A DNA stretch of 64,000 bases from Rhizoclosmatium globosum (taxonomy: Eukaryota; Chytridiomycota; Chytridiomycetes; Chytridiales; Chytriomycetaceae): assembly GCA_002104985.1 (NCBI GenBank), contig MCGO01000005.1, positions 832,210 through 896,209 on the forward strand, written 5' to 3'. Numbering within the stretch: position 1 is the stretch's first letter; each line of letters begins with the position of its first letter. Positions 35,841 through 45,164 of the stretch are shown here, in pieces. The notes under the pieces were generated by a model. The model made no database searches and had not been told where the DNA came from. It saw nothing but the letters and a program-made list of their open reading frames with translations. The translations under genes and the position numbers were made by a program.

Positions 35841-38379
35841 ATGGAGACAACATCAAGACAACAGTCGCAGCCTGCAGTGCTCTTCCCCCCAAAGGAGGAA
35901 GTACTCGAAGACATGCTCAAGCTTTCGACAAACAATCGACCAGAACGATTCGAGTTCTGGGAGCGTAGACTCGCAACCGCGATCCAACCGTTGTTGCGCT
36001 GTCCAAACTGCAAGTGCAATGAACCATCAATGAAATCGCATGGAGTTGGTGGAAATGTACTCTCATTCGGTGCCAGACGCATTCAGCTCGGCTGCCAGGC
36101 TTGCACAAAGAAGTGCAGGTTGGAGGAGTCAATGAAGGCAGCTGGCCCTTCTACTGCACATACCTTGGAAACTATTCAAGCTGCGTATAGTACCCTGCAA
36201 CCAGCGGCTAAACATACTGGAATGGCCTCTAAGACTGCTGGTCCAAAGCAGACTACATTGAAGTTCCAGCCAACTGCCAAACAATCAGCCAAACCTCCAT
36301 CAAAGAGACTTAGACCTTCCAGCTCTTCTGGAGATGCATCTGACGCAGATTCAGACATAATGGAGGTGTTTCAGGATGCCATGAGTGGGAATGAGTCTGC
36401 TGGAGCTGTTGGAGTTGGGGTGCCAAGTGAAAAAGCTATGCAGCAGGTGATCGCCCCAACGGAACCTTCTCAAAATTTAAACAGGTATTCTACTGATATC
36501 TTCGCTCAAATCGACGCTGGTTTGGAGGAAATCGCTCCAACGGTCGAAAAGTTAGCCAGCGCTGCACCAGGAGCCCCTGTACAAGTCCCAGCAGCTTCAA
36601 ACAAGTTCGTGGGTGAAAATAGAGCGAATTTGAGTGGGAATATGGTGTCTGGAAGCGGTGGTGGCAGTCAGGAGTTGTTGGCTGAGAGTCAGTCAAAAAT
36701 GCACCAAGTCCAGCAACACCAACAACAACAGCAACAATCCCAACCAAGTAACTGGGAACAATTATATCGTGAAGCCAATGCTAGAGCTGCTAGAGCTGAA
36801 GCACAAATGGAGGAAATGCGCAAAGAGCTGTTGGAGATGAAACAGCTCATCAAGGAACTTGCTCATGGGAGAGAGCAAACTAGAGCACCTCAAACAACTA
36901 GTAATGAGGAGAGCGTAGCTAATCGTAATGGACACACTGCTGGTGGTCGAGTTGGGCGTGGTGGACGCACACCTGGAACTGCAAACCCCTTCAGACCAAA
37001 AACAGCAGCAGATTACCTGAACCACAGAACTGCAGCTCAGCAAGCAATTTATGATCGAATCCCTGAAAACACTTTGATTGAGGTTGGGAACTCTATGGTG
37101 AAGAAAGGCAGTGTGTTAGAGAGGGCCTGGTCTGCGCGCGAAGCCCTTGAGTTGAGAGGCATGAGTACAACTGAGGCAACGAATGCCCTTTTGGCTGTTG
37201 GAATTGAAACCAGGTGGGGCAAGGAACCATCACTTGGTCAAGCTGCTGGAACTTCTGGGTCTGGAGTCAATGGACGTCATGTACCAGGTCTGGATATTAA
37301 TAGACCATCTACTTCTCGTGTTAGCTGGGCAGATAGTGTCCCAGACTCAGATGAAGAACACGATGCCCAGTTTAATCTCGTTAGTAGGCGCAAGAATACG
37401 CGCCTTGCTGGAGAGGGGGGCCGCATTGGCGGCCAAGATTTTAAAGTCGGTCCCCCCACGGGATCGATAAGTACTATGGCTTCTCTTCATCATAATACTT
37501 ATGCACCTCTTGCCTCTCAGTCTCAGTCTCTATCCAGTCTCAGTCTCAGTCAGCAACACCATCCTTCTTCCAGTCTGCGCCACCAGCTTCTCTTGGAGGA
37601 CCAAAAGCGCACGAGGGGGACCGCATCAGCGGTCCAGAACATCTTTAAACAATGGTCCCCCTCAGGGACCGATAAGTACCCATAATGCTCCTCTTTCTTA
37701 TGCTCATGCAGCAAAGTCACAGCTCCCTCTTCTCTCTCAGAAGCAAATGCTCCAACGCCGCAACTGAGCTGTGCAACAAATGCTTGCACCTCCTTCTGAG
37801 CCATTGAAATTCAAGTGTGTGCGCATTGGTATTAATGACACTCGCCCATTGCGTGACATTCGCGGTAAATCTAGAGACAAGTTGATCAAGAGTCTTGCAA
37901 ATGCTCTTGGAATCGGGAAGTTTGTAGTATTGGCTTCAACTATTGGAAATGCTATTGTGGAGTTCTATGTGACTGAGATTGCATACAACACAGTAGTTAA
38001 ACAGCTCAAGGACTCTGGAGCCCAGGTGTTGGATAGTTTCAACCCATTTGCCAAGCCAAGTCATGGACGCCAATCTGATGAAGCCTGCAAGGCATCAATT
38101 GTTAACCGCCTCACCCACCTCTGCTTGATGGCTCGAACAGTCAATCTGCAAGACACTATTGTGGATGGAGCGTCACAGGACATCAAGGATGCAGTGCTTA
38201 CGAAAGCGAGGGAAATCACCAAGAATCCAAGTCTCACTCTTGGAAGACAGTCTGCACATCAAGCTAACTACCATCATGAAAGCCAACCTGCTCCCCCTCC
38301 TGCTCCTCTGGATCCTGGATCTGGACCTGTTGCTGAAGGGGATGTTGACATGGAGACAGAACAACCATCAAAATGTTAA
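35841..38379 (+). CDS. LINE ORF1 (nucleic-acid-binding, coiled coil)
   Basis: The start METTSRQQ at 35841 is the first ATG after the TTAGGG tract. The N-terminal part has Cys pairs (CPNC..C and CQAC..C, residues about 60-110), a possible zinc ribbon. The middle is low-complexity (Ser, Gln, Lys) and is followed by a coiled coil, 'NWEQLYREANARAARAEAQMEEMRKELLEMK'[in two parts around residue 330]. The frame breaks around 37400-37685, exactly where two structured hairpin elements lie, and there is a TGA at 37765. It then resumes as 'LKFKCVRIGINDTRPLRDIRG', 'KFVVLASTIGNAIVEFYV' to the TAA at 38377-38379. ORF1 proteins of LINEs coat the RNA template. The copy may be inactive, or the break may be bridged by recoding. 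Confidence 0.75.
37399..37475 (+). other. structured hairpin element, copy A (in LINE ORF1)
   Basis: An upstream hairpin (AGGCGC/GCGCCT) is followed by a G run (37415-37420), hairpin GGCCGC-ATTG-GCGGCC (37419-37434), an AT-rich linker, a C run, GGGATC and GATAAGTAC. The G and C runs can pair (six GC pairs). Confidence 0.7.
37600..37676 (+). other. structured hairpin element, copy B (in LINE ORF1)
   Basis: Same layout as copy A with compensating changes: GAGGGGG can pair with CCCCCTC; hairpin GGACCGC-ATCA-GCGGTCC; 3' hairpin GGTCCC/GGGACC; then CGATAAGTACC. The reading frame differs from copy A, so the shared pattern is not a protein constraint. Confidence 0.7.
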
Positions 38380-41300
38380 TACACTGCGCAAATGTGAATG
38401 GCCTGGCGGGAAAGGCTGAAGAAATCCGCCGCTTCAACACTCAACAGCAAATTAGTATTACATTTTTTACTCGAAACTTGGTTATCTCCTCAATCTTCTA
38501 TCCCTTTCAGACCTTATCTCTCCAACCTCATTACTGAAAACCTCAATCAGATTGCGGGTGGCCCACGTAACACTGGAGGCCTACTTGCCTTTGCCTCTCC
38601 TTCAATCGAACCAAACTCTATGCGTGTACTCTATGAAGACAAGGACCAATGCTATCTTGCACTCCTGGTCAATGATATTATCCTTCTTGCTGCTTATATT
38701 GCTCCCTCACGTGCGGATGCAAAACTTCAAGAAATTCTGGCAAAAGCGGAGGAACTCTCTGATGGGTTCCAGAAGCAAATTATTGTATTTGGGGATCTGA
38801 ATGCTCGTCTTGGTGAAGCTACCGGGGATTCTGCTATCAATCCTCGAGGGCGATTATTACTCGAAGAACTTGTGGATTCTCAGTTGTCTATTCAGAAACC
38901 CATCTCTGGAAAATGGACCTCCTTCAACAGAGGAGGTTGTGGTATCCCTGATATTGTCTTGGCCAACTTTGATGTTGAGTCTGTCACTGTTCATGAACTT
39001 GAATCTCTTGGAGGCTCTGACCATTGTCCCATCACTTTCAAGATACCTGACAGAGTCAATCCTGATGCTAGTACCAAGCAATTTACTCGATGGAATATTC
39101 GCAAATTGTCTAGATTAGATCAGCAGCAAAAGTACAAGGATCAACTTGCAGTCAATGTGGATACTATTCTCAGAACTATTCAAACTTCTCTGGATTCTGT
39201 CAGGCAACAGCCTGGGCGTACAGTGGGGGGCCACTCAAATGGTGGCCCGAGTAGTAATTTGCTTAGTGTGTCCCCCACTGGGACAGATGAGTCTCTTGTT
39301 TCTGGTGGTTCCAGACTTGGTTCTAATCACACTCAGAGTATGAACAATAGTCTTAATCAAGGAAGCAGCTCTTCTAGTTCTTCAAGCAGCAACTCCCACA
39401 TAGCTCAAGGTCAAGCTTCTGGATCTGTCAGGCATGAGCCTGGGCGTACAGTGGGGGGCCACTCAAATGGTGGCCCAAGTAGTAATTTGCTTAGTGTGTC
39501 CCCCACTGGGACAGATGAGTCTCTTGTTATGAATGGTAGCTCCCAACCCAATGCTAATCATATTCAACACCATGTTGATCAGTCTTGGAATGCCATCAAG
39601 TCTTGGATTGAACAAGCTGCCGAAACTACTATTGGAACTCTTGTTGTTCATGATCGCCTGCCAGAAGACTTTTGGACAGACGAAATGGAGGCCACCAGAG
39701 AAGCAATTATTGAGGCCATTTCTGAACTCCAAGATGCAATCACTTCAGAACGTCCTAGCCTGACTCCTGCCGAAATTGAAGCCAGATCCAAAGCCCTTAC
39801 CCAGTCTCAAAGAAGCTACCGTGTGTCTTTGAAACAACGCCGCACCAAACTGTTTGAAGATGCTGTGGATAACCTTGCTGAACCCCAGAACTTCTCTTCA
39901 TTTCTGCGTATGACCAAGAATGCGAGGGCAAGGCAGACAAAGTCAGGCTGTAAGTTAGATCCTGATGCTATTGACACACATGCACAGCACTTTGTCTCTA
40001 CTTTTGGTGGACAACCTACTGGTCAAGTTATTCCCAGAGGACAACCTGCGCGACTGTTCAACTTCAAAAGTACTGCCCAGCTGGTTACTGAAGAGTCTGT
40101 GGAAGCAACCATGAAGAGACTGCCACTTGGAAAGGCCTCTGGACCAGACAACATTCCTGCCGAGCTCATCTACTATGGAGGTTCAGCAATGGTAAGAGTG
40201 TTCACCAAATTCTTGACTCTTGTACACAAGACATCTACTATTCCTTCTGAATGGAGGAATGCCACCATTGTCCCAGTATACAAGAACAAGGGCTCTCCTT
40301 CAGACATTGCCATGCACCGCCCGATTGCTCTCACCTGCACTGGACGCCGCCTCTATGAACGTGTCCTGCTGCCAGAACTTGTGCACCTAGCCATAGCAAC
40401 GTTAGATGACACTCAAGCTGGTTTCCGCCCCTCCCGTTCCACCTTGGATCAAGTCATGGTATTGCACGAAATCCTGGCTGGTGCCAAGGAAGCTTTTGCA
40501 GTGTTGCTGGACCTGAAGGCTGCATATGATATGGTGGACAGGGACATTCTTTGGAAAGAGCTGGAGACATACTTTGGAGTATCAGCTGCAGCCATTCAAC
40601 GTCTTCAGGATCTGTTTGACAAGAATCAGAGTATGCTGGTTGTTGCTGGAAAGATGAGTATTCCCATACCCAATGCTCGTGGTTTACTCCAAGGGTCTAC
40701 CCTCTCACCTATCCTCTTCAACTTCTTCATTGATCCTCTCTGCAGAAGACTCAAGGCCATAGAAATGCCCACCATTGCAGTCCATGGAGTGCGTGTGAAT
40801 CGGTTGTTGTTTGCAGATGACACTTCTCTGGTGGCATCAAACACAAGAGACATGGCCAAGTTGCTCAAGACCTGCGAAGACTGGAGTAGGGACGTTGGCA
40901 TGCAGTTTGCACCTCAGAAATGTGTTGTACTTGGGCCACCAATCAACAGGAGAGACGTTGCCTTGAAGATGTATGGAGTGGATCTGCCTTCAGAGACTAG
41001 TGCATTGTATCTTGGAGTCCCCTTCAACTCTTCAGGAATCTGCTGGAAAGAGATGGTATTGGCAAGAACTACTAAAGCCAAACAGGTCATTGCTTCTCTT
41101 GCTCCCATTGGATTCAATGCCAGAGGTTGGGCCCCTGCTGCTTCAGCCAGAATCTACAAGGCTTTCATCCGTCCTGTCATGGAGTATGGTCTTGCTCTCT
41201 ATGGTCATGGCATGCCAGCCAATCTGTTGACCTACTATGAGCGAGTCCAAACTATGGCACTGCGAACATTGACATCGACTCCAAGAAACACCTCCAAGGT

Positions 41301-42204
41301 TGCTCTCATGAAGTTACTCCAAGTAGAGCCCATGTCTTATCGCGCAAAGATACTGAACTTGAATTGGGCTGCTCGTCTCAACTCCTCAGGTGATGAAGGA
41401 AACTTGGCTGTTAAAGTTTTTCACTATGCTATTCAGCCTGCTAGAACACCTCACAAGAATTCACTCCCAAAGCTTGCCATGCAGAACTCACTCTGGAACC
41501 ATCCAGAAATCAACAAGCCCCACCCGCAACTGCAACGTGCACCTCTTGCAGTCCAAGCAACACGACCTCTGCCTCTCCTAGAAAAGCAGAAACTGAAGAA
41601 GCAAGCAATTGTGGACTTGGCGGACGCAAAGCCTGGAGGAGTTGGGGATGCAATTGAAGTTACTATGCCTGATCGAGTCAGGCCCTTTCTGCAGCCCAAA
41701 TCTGGAATTTCAAGAGAAGACCGGTGGCTCTTACTTCAGTGGACTCTAGGCGCAGTGACTCGTCATGAAGAATGCAAAAAATGTACTGATATGCTTACCA
41801 GGGCCCATGCTGCTACATGTTCTGGTGCTGACCTGTTGCTCAAGACTCTCCATGAAGACGTTCCACCACCACTCTGCAGGAGACACACTCGTATCGATGC
41901 TGTTCTGAACAAGTACCGCTCTGTTGCTCCAAGTAAATCCACTGCCTATTCCAGCTGTCTGATTGCCATCAAGATGATTCTTACCAAGTGCCGAGGACTG
42001 CGCAGACGCCAAGAGGATGGCTACTGGACCAACCAAGACCAGTCTGACAACGAGGAGCTACCACCAAGACCAGCTGCACCGCCACCGCCAAGATCTGCTG
42101 CTTCCATGATTCGCTCAGCAAGAAGTGCCAGGCTGGCCCAAGAAAGAAACAGACCGCGTGGGAGACCACCAAACCGCCCCAGGGATGTAGGAGGAGAAGG
42201 ATGA
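38373..42204 (+). CDS. LINE ORF2 (APE endonuclease and reverse transcriptase)
   Basis: The likely start is ATG 38373, whose ATGTTAA overlaps the ORF1 stop. It gives 'NVNGLAGKAEEIRRFN', the first endonuclease motif; a T is missing in the TTTTTT run near 38463. After that 1,268 codons are open. The endonuclease shows 'ETWLSPQ', 'GDLNARLG' and 'SDHCPI'. The reverse transcriptase shows 'YKNKGSPSDIAMHRPIAL', 'AGFRPSRSTLDQ', 'LLDLKAAYDMVDRDIL', 'GLLQGSTLSPILFN' and the catalytic 'FADDTSLV'. A Cys/His cluster, 'CKKCTDMLTRAHAATC', near the end may bind nucleic acid. It makes the nick and copies RNA in target-primed reverse transcription. Two copies of a structured repeat interrupt the region between endonuclease and RT (39200-39530). 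The RT looks intact, so recent activity is plausible. Confidence 0.9.
39199..39297 (+). other. structured hairpin element, copy C (in LINE ORF2)
   Basis: Upstream hairpin CAGGC-AACA-GCCTG, then GTGGGGG able to pair with CCCCCAC, hairpin GGGCCAC/GTGGCCC, and 3' hairpin TGTCCC/GGGACA, ending GATGAGTC. It lies between the endonuclease and reverse transcriptase domains. Confidence 0.7.
39429..39527 (+). other. structured hairpin element, copy D (in LINE ORF2)
   Basis: Nearly identical to copy C over about 100 bp. The upstream loop is ATGA instead of AACA, and one G is A after the second hairpin. It starts 230 bp after copy C, so it is a tandem duplicate. Confidence 0.75.
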
Positions 42205-42357
42205 GTTGCAGGGAGGATGTGTATTGGATATATTAGACAGGATGAGTTGATGTGTGTGTGATCATGATTGGAAGTGAAGTTATGGGTTATGAATTATATT
42301 GAATTGGTTGAACATGCGTGAATAAACTGGCATTGAAACCGTTAGGGTTAGGTTGTT

Positions 42358-43972
42358 TTTTTTTTTGAACATTCTTTATTCCGTGGATACCAACAGAGTT
42401 TAGGTTAGAATAAGATTGAAAAAGCAAGAGTCGAAAGAAGTTAGAGTTTCAAGAGTATTCAGAGTTGGCGAAGAAATACAAGTCGGCGGTAAGCAAATAC
42501 AAGATCGTTCTTGGCTAGGGCTTTGGTGACAAGAGGGTCTGGCCGGTGGGCTAGAGACAAGTTGTGACAAACAAGGGCAGACTGTTGTGAAGCTGTGAGT
42601 TGAGAGTGTTTGAGAACGTTTGCCATTCCTGAAAAGGGTTTGAAGATAATGTGCTTAAGTTGCTGGTTCGAGTGGATTTCTTGGTCGCGGAAGTATCGTT
42701 TGATGGCGGTTTTCAAGTCAAGTTCGTCGGATTGATGGAAGTACGTACGAATTTGGTTGACAAGAGGCAAGTGTCGAAGAAAGGTTGTGAGAGTACAAGC
42801 ATCGGGTGAAAGTGTAGGGATGAGTGTTGGAGGCTTTGCGGCTAGAAGGGCGACAAGGTAGTTGGCACGATCGCGGTACGTCTGGATTCCAAGTAGGTAG
42901 CGAACTTGTGGAGATGGCACAGGTAGAGGCAGGTGTTGTTGAAATGGCTTGAAGATCCACTGGCAGACAGAGTTGATGAGTGTAGTACCAAGATAGTCTA
43001 GAGAAGAGAGCTGCTGTTGGGTAAGTACAGCCATTGCGAGAGGAGTGGCATATTCCCATCGTGAACGGATAAGTGAGAAGAATATGTTTCGGCGGTGGTG
43101 GGGATGCCAAAAGCGAGCGAAAGGCGAGTTCGAGAGTTTCTGGAAGGTTTGACGAGCTTGGTGAATCTTGCCAGTGTAGTACTGATAGAACAAGGGGCCT
43201 GAAGTAGAAATGTTGATACCAAGGTATTTGTGAGAGTTAGTGTTTGCAATTCGAGTGTTGTTGTAGATGAGGGCGGGACCAGAGTAGTTGATAGTAAAGC
43301 ACTTAGTTGGAGAGAGGGACATACGATTCTGTTGGCACCAGCGGGAGATTTCGGTAAAGGCAATTTGGAGATTTTCGTTGGAGTTTGTTCTGACGGCCAC
43401 ATCGTCGGCAAAGAGAGATGTAGGAGTGTTGCCTCTGTGGGGGGGAAGGGTGTTGTCTAAGAGATGGGCAAGGTCGTTGATGAAGATGTTGAAGAGAAGT
43501 GGGGCTAAGGTAGAGCCTTGTGGGAGGCCACGGCTGCGGCGGATTGTACGAGAGAGTTTGGAGTTGATGCAAATTTTGGTAAAAGTGGTGGAGAAGAGTT
43601 GATGGATGGCTGCAAGGAGTTGTAGAAGAATGGGACAGTGACCGGTGGAGCGAATATTTTGTTCAAGTTTGAAGAGGAGGATGTGGATGTCAACGGTGTC
43701 ATAGGCTTTGTGGAAGTCGAGAAGGAGTGTTCGAGTGGACTGGTGGGAAGTGTTGGCGGCCCAATTCAGGTTACAGATAGTTGAGCGATTTTTGACGAAA
43801 CCCTGTTGGCTAGGGTGGAGGGAGGTGAACTGTTTTAGATATACAAGAAGATGTTTTTCGTAGAGGAGACGGAGGATGTTACTAAGACCAATGGGACGGA
43901 AGTCGAGGAGAGACGGGTTTGCTGGCGGGGTGCTTGATTTCGGGATAAGGACTGTGGTGAAGGCTTTCCATA
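42358..43972 (-). mobile_element. 5'-truncated LINE of a second family
   Basis: On the complement a reverse transcriptase runs from 43972: 'WKAFTTVLIPKSS', 'RPIGLSNILR', 'QQGFVKNRSTICN', 'LLLDFHKAYDTVD', 'GLPQGSTLAPLLFN', and the catalytic 'FADDVAVRTN', then a thumb region ending in 'YRRLVFLRQL' (stop near 42459). It differs clearly from the neighbouring LINE. The frame shifts at least once near 43400. It ends with AATAAAG, then an A-tail (T run 42358-42369 on the plus strand) and CAACCTAACCCTAAC. The endonuclease and 5' part are missing, cut at about 43972 where the primase-helicase element region begins. Confidence 0.8.
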
Positions 43973-44115
43973 AAATAAAAACCGGAGCCGGGATTATAAA
44001 AACGGTGTTTGTACTTCGGCCTTAATGCATTCAATTATAAGTGAGCGTACTCGTTCGTGCAGCGGTCTTTCTCAATCCTTCTCGAGCAGCTGACTCTCAT
44101 CGCTTGCAGTCAACG

Positions 44116-45045
44116 TGTAAGTATAATTTGGGACCTGTTATTATAATTCTCGCTTTGAAAATCGTGTGGGGGTCTTGATGTAAGTATAATTTTAGGTCCA
44201 ATCGCGTGGGGTGTATACGTAAGTATAATTTTGACAAAGCCCTTCATATTACTACACTACATATTTAGTCTATTCAGTTTTTTTTTCCTATAGAAAACTT
44301 TTGGCAAAATTATACTTACATTTTCTACCCCAATCGATTTATCAAAATATTATACTTACACTTTGACCCCAACCGATATAAAAATGAGATTATATTTACA
44401 CTCTTAAAATTATACTTACACCTTGAAACATCCACTCGATTCTCGAAAATGATTATACTTACACTTTGACAATTATACTTACATATCTTCTATATATAAC
44501 TTCATAACCACCGATCGTTATTGTAAAAAACAGCTTTGTTGAAATAAAATTCATGAATAAATGAATAAGTTTCTTTTGGTTATCCCATGTTGTTCCCTTC
44601 ACGAAGAAACCTGCGCCTCTTGACTCCAACATTGGGATTGCCACCCAGTCTGGACAACTCCCTGACAAGATGTAAGTATAATTTGGGACCAGTAAATATA
44701 ATTCTCGCTTTGAAAATCGTGTGGGGGTCTTGATGTAAGTATAATTTTAGGTCCAATCGCGTGGGGTGTATACGTAAGTATAATTTTTGACAAAGCCCTT
44801 CATATTACTATACTACATATTTAGTCTATTCAGTTTTTTTTTCCTATAGAAAACTTTTGGCAAAATTATACTTACATTTTCTACCCCAATCGATTCATCA
44901 AAATATTATACTTACACTTTGACCCCCAACCGATGTAAAAATGAGATTATATTTACACTCTTAAAATTATACTTACACCTTGAAATATCCACTCGATTCT
45001 CAAAAAAGATTATACTTACACTTTGACAATTATACTTACACGACC
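44116..45045. repeat. iteron-like arrays of copy 1 (two blocks), candidate replication origin
   Basis: Two blocks of about 380 bp (44116-44485 and 44670-45045) each hold three direct TGTAAGTATAATT motifs. A core with TTTTCCTATAGAAAACTTTT follows, then about six inverted ATTATACTTACA motifs (one or two as ATTATATTTACA). Between the blocks (44490-44665) is a duplicated piece of the primase-helicase 3' end and flank, so block plus gene tail was tandemly duplicated. Confidence 0.85.
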
Positions 45046-45164
45046 TTCATACCCCGACCGACAAGTAACCACTGATCATTATTGTAAAAAAAAAAGCAGC
45101 TTTGTTTGAAATAAGATTCATGAAGAAATAAATAAGTTTCTTTTGGTTATCCCATGTTGTTCCC

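Larger units (their letters stand above)
35785..42357 (+). mobile_element. non-LTR retrotransposon (two-ORF LINE), near full length
   Basis: It contains ORF1 with a zinc-ribbon-like motif and coiled coil, then ORF2 with an APE-type endonuclease, reverse transcriptase and a C-terminal Cys/His motif. TTAGGGTTAGGGATAGGG lies at the 5' side (35790-35809) and GTTAGGGTTAGG at the 3' end (42342-42353), with an AATAAA at 42321. The 3' end abuts the A-tail of an oppositely oriented LINE. Exact ends are inferred from these motifs; no target-site duplication was found. Confidence 0.85.

Noticed and set aside
37399..39527. Hammerhead, twister or HDV-like ribozyme as the identity of the hairpin elements
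   Set aside because: The GAUGAG and GG-rich parts were suggestive, but the conserved cores (CUGANGA with GAAA, or the HDV double pseudoknot strand order) are not present.
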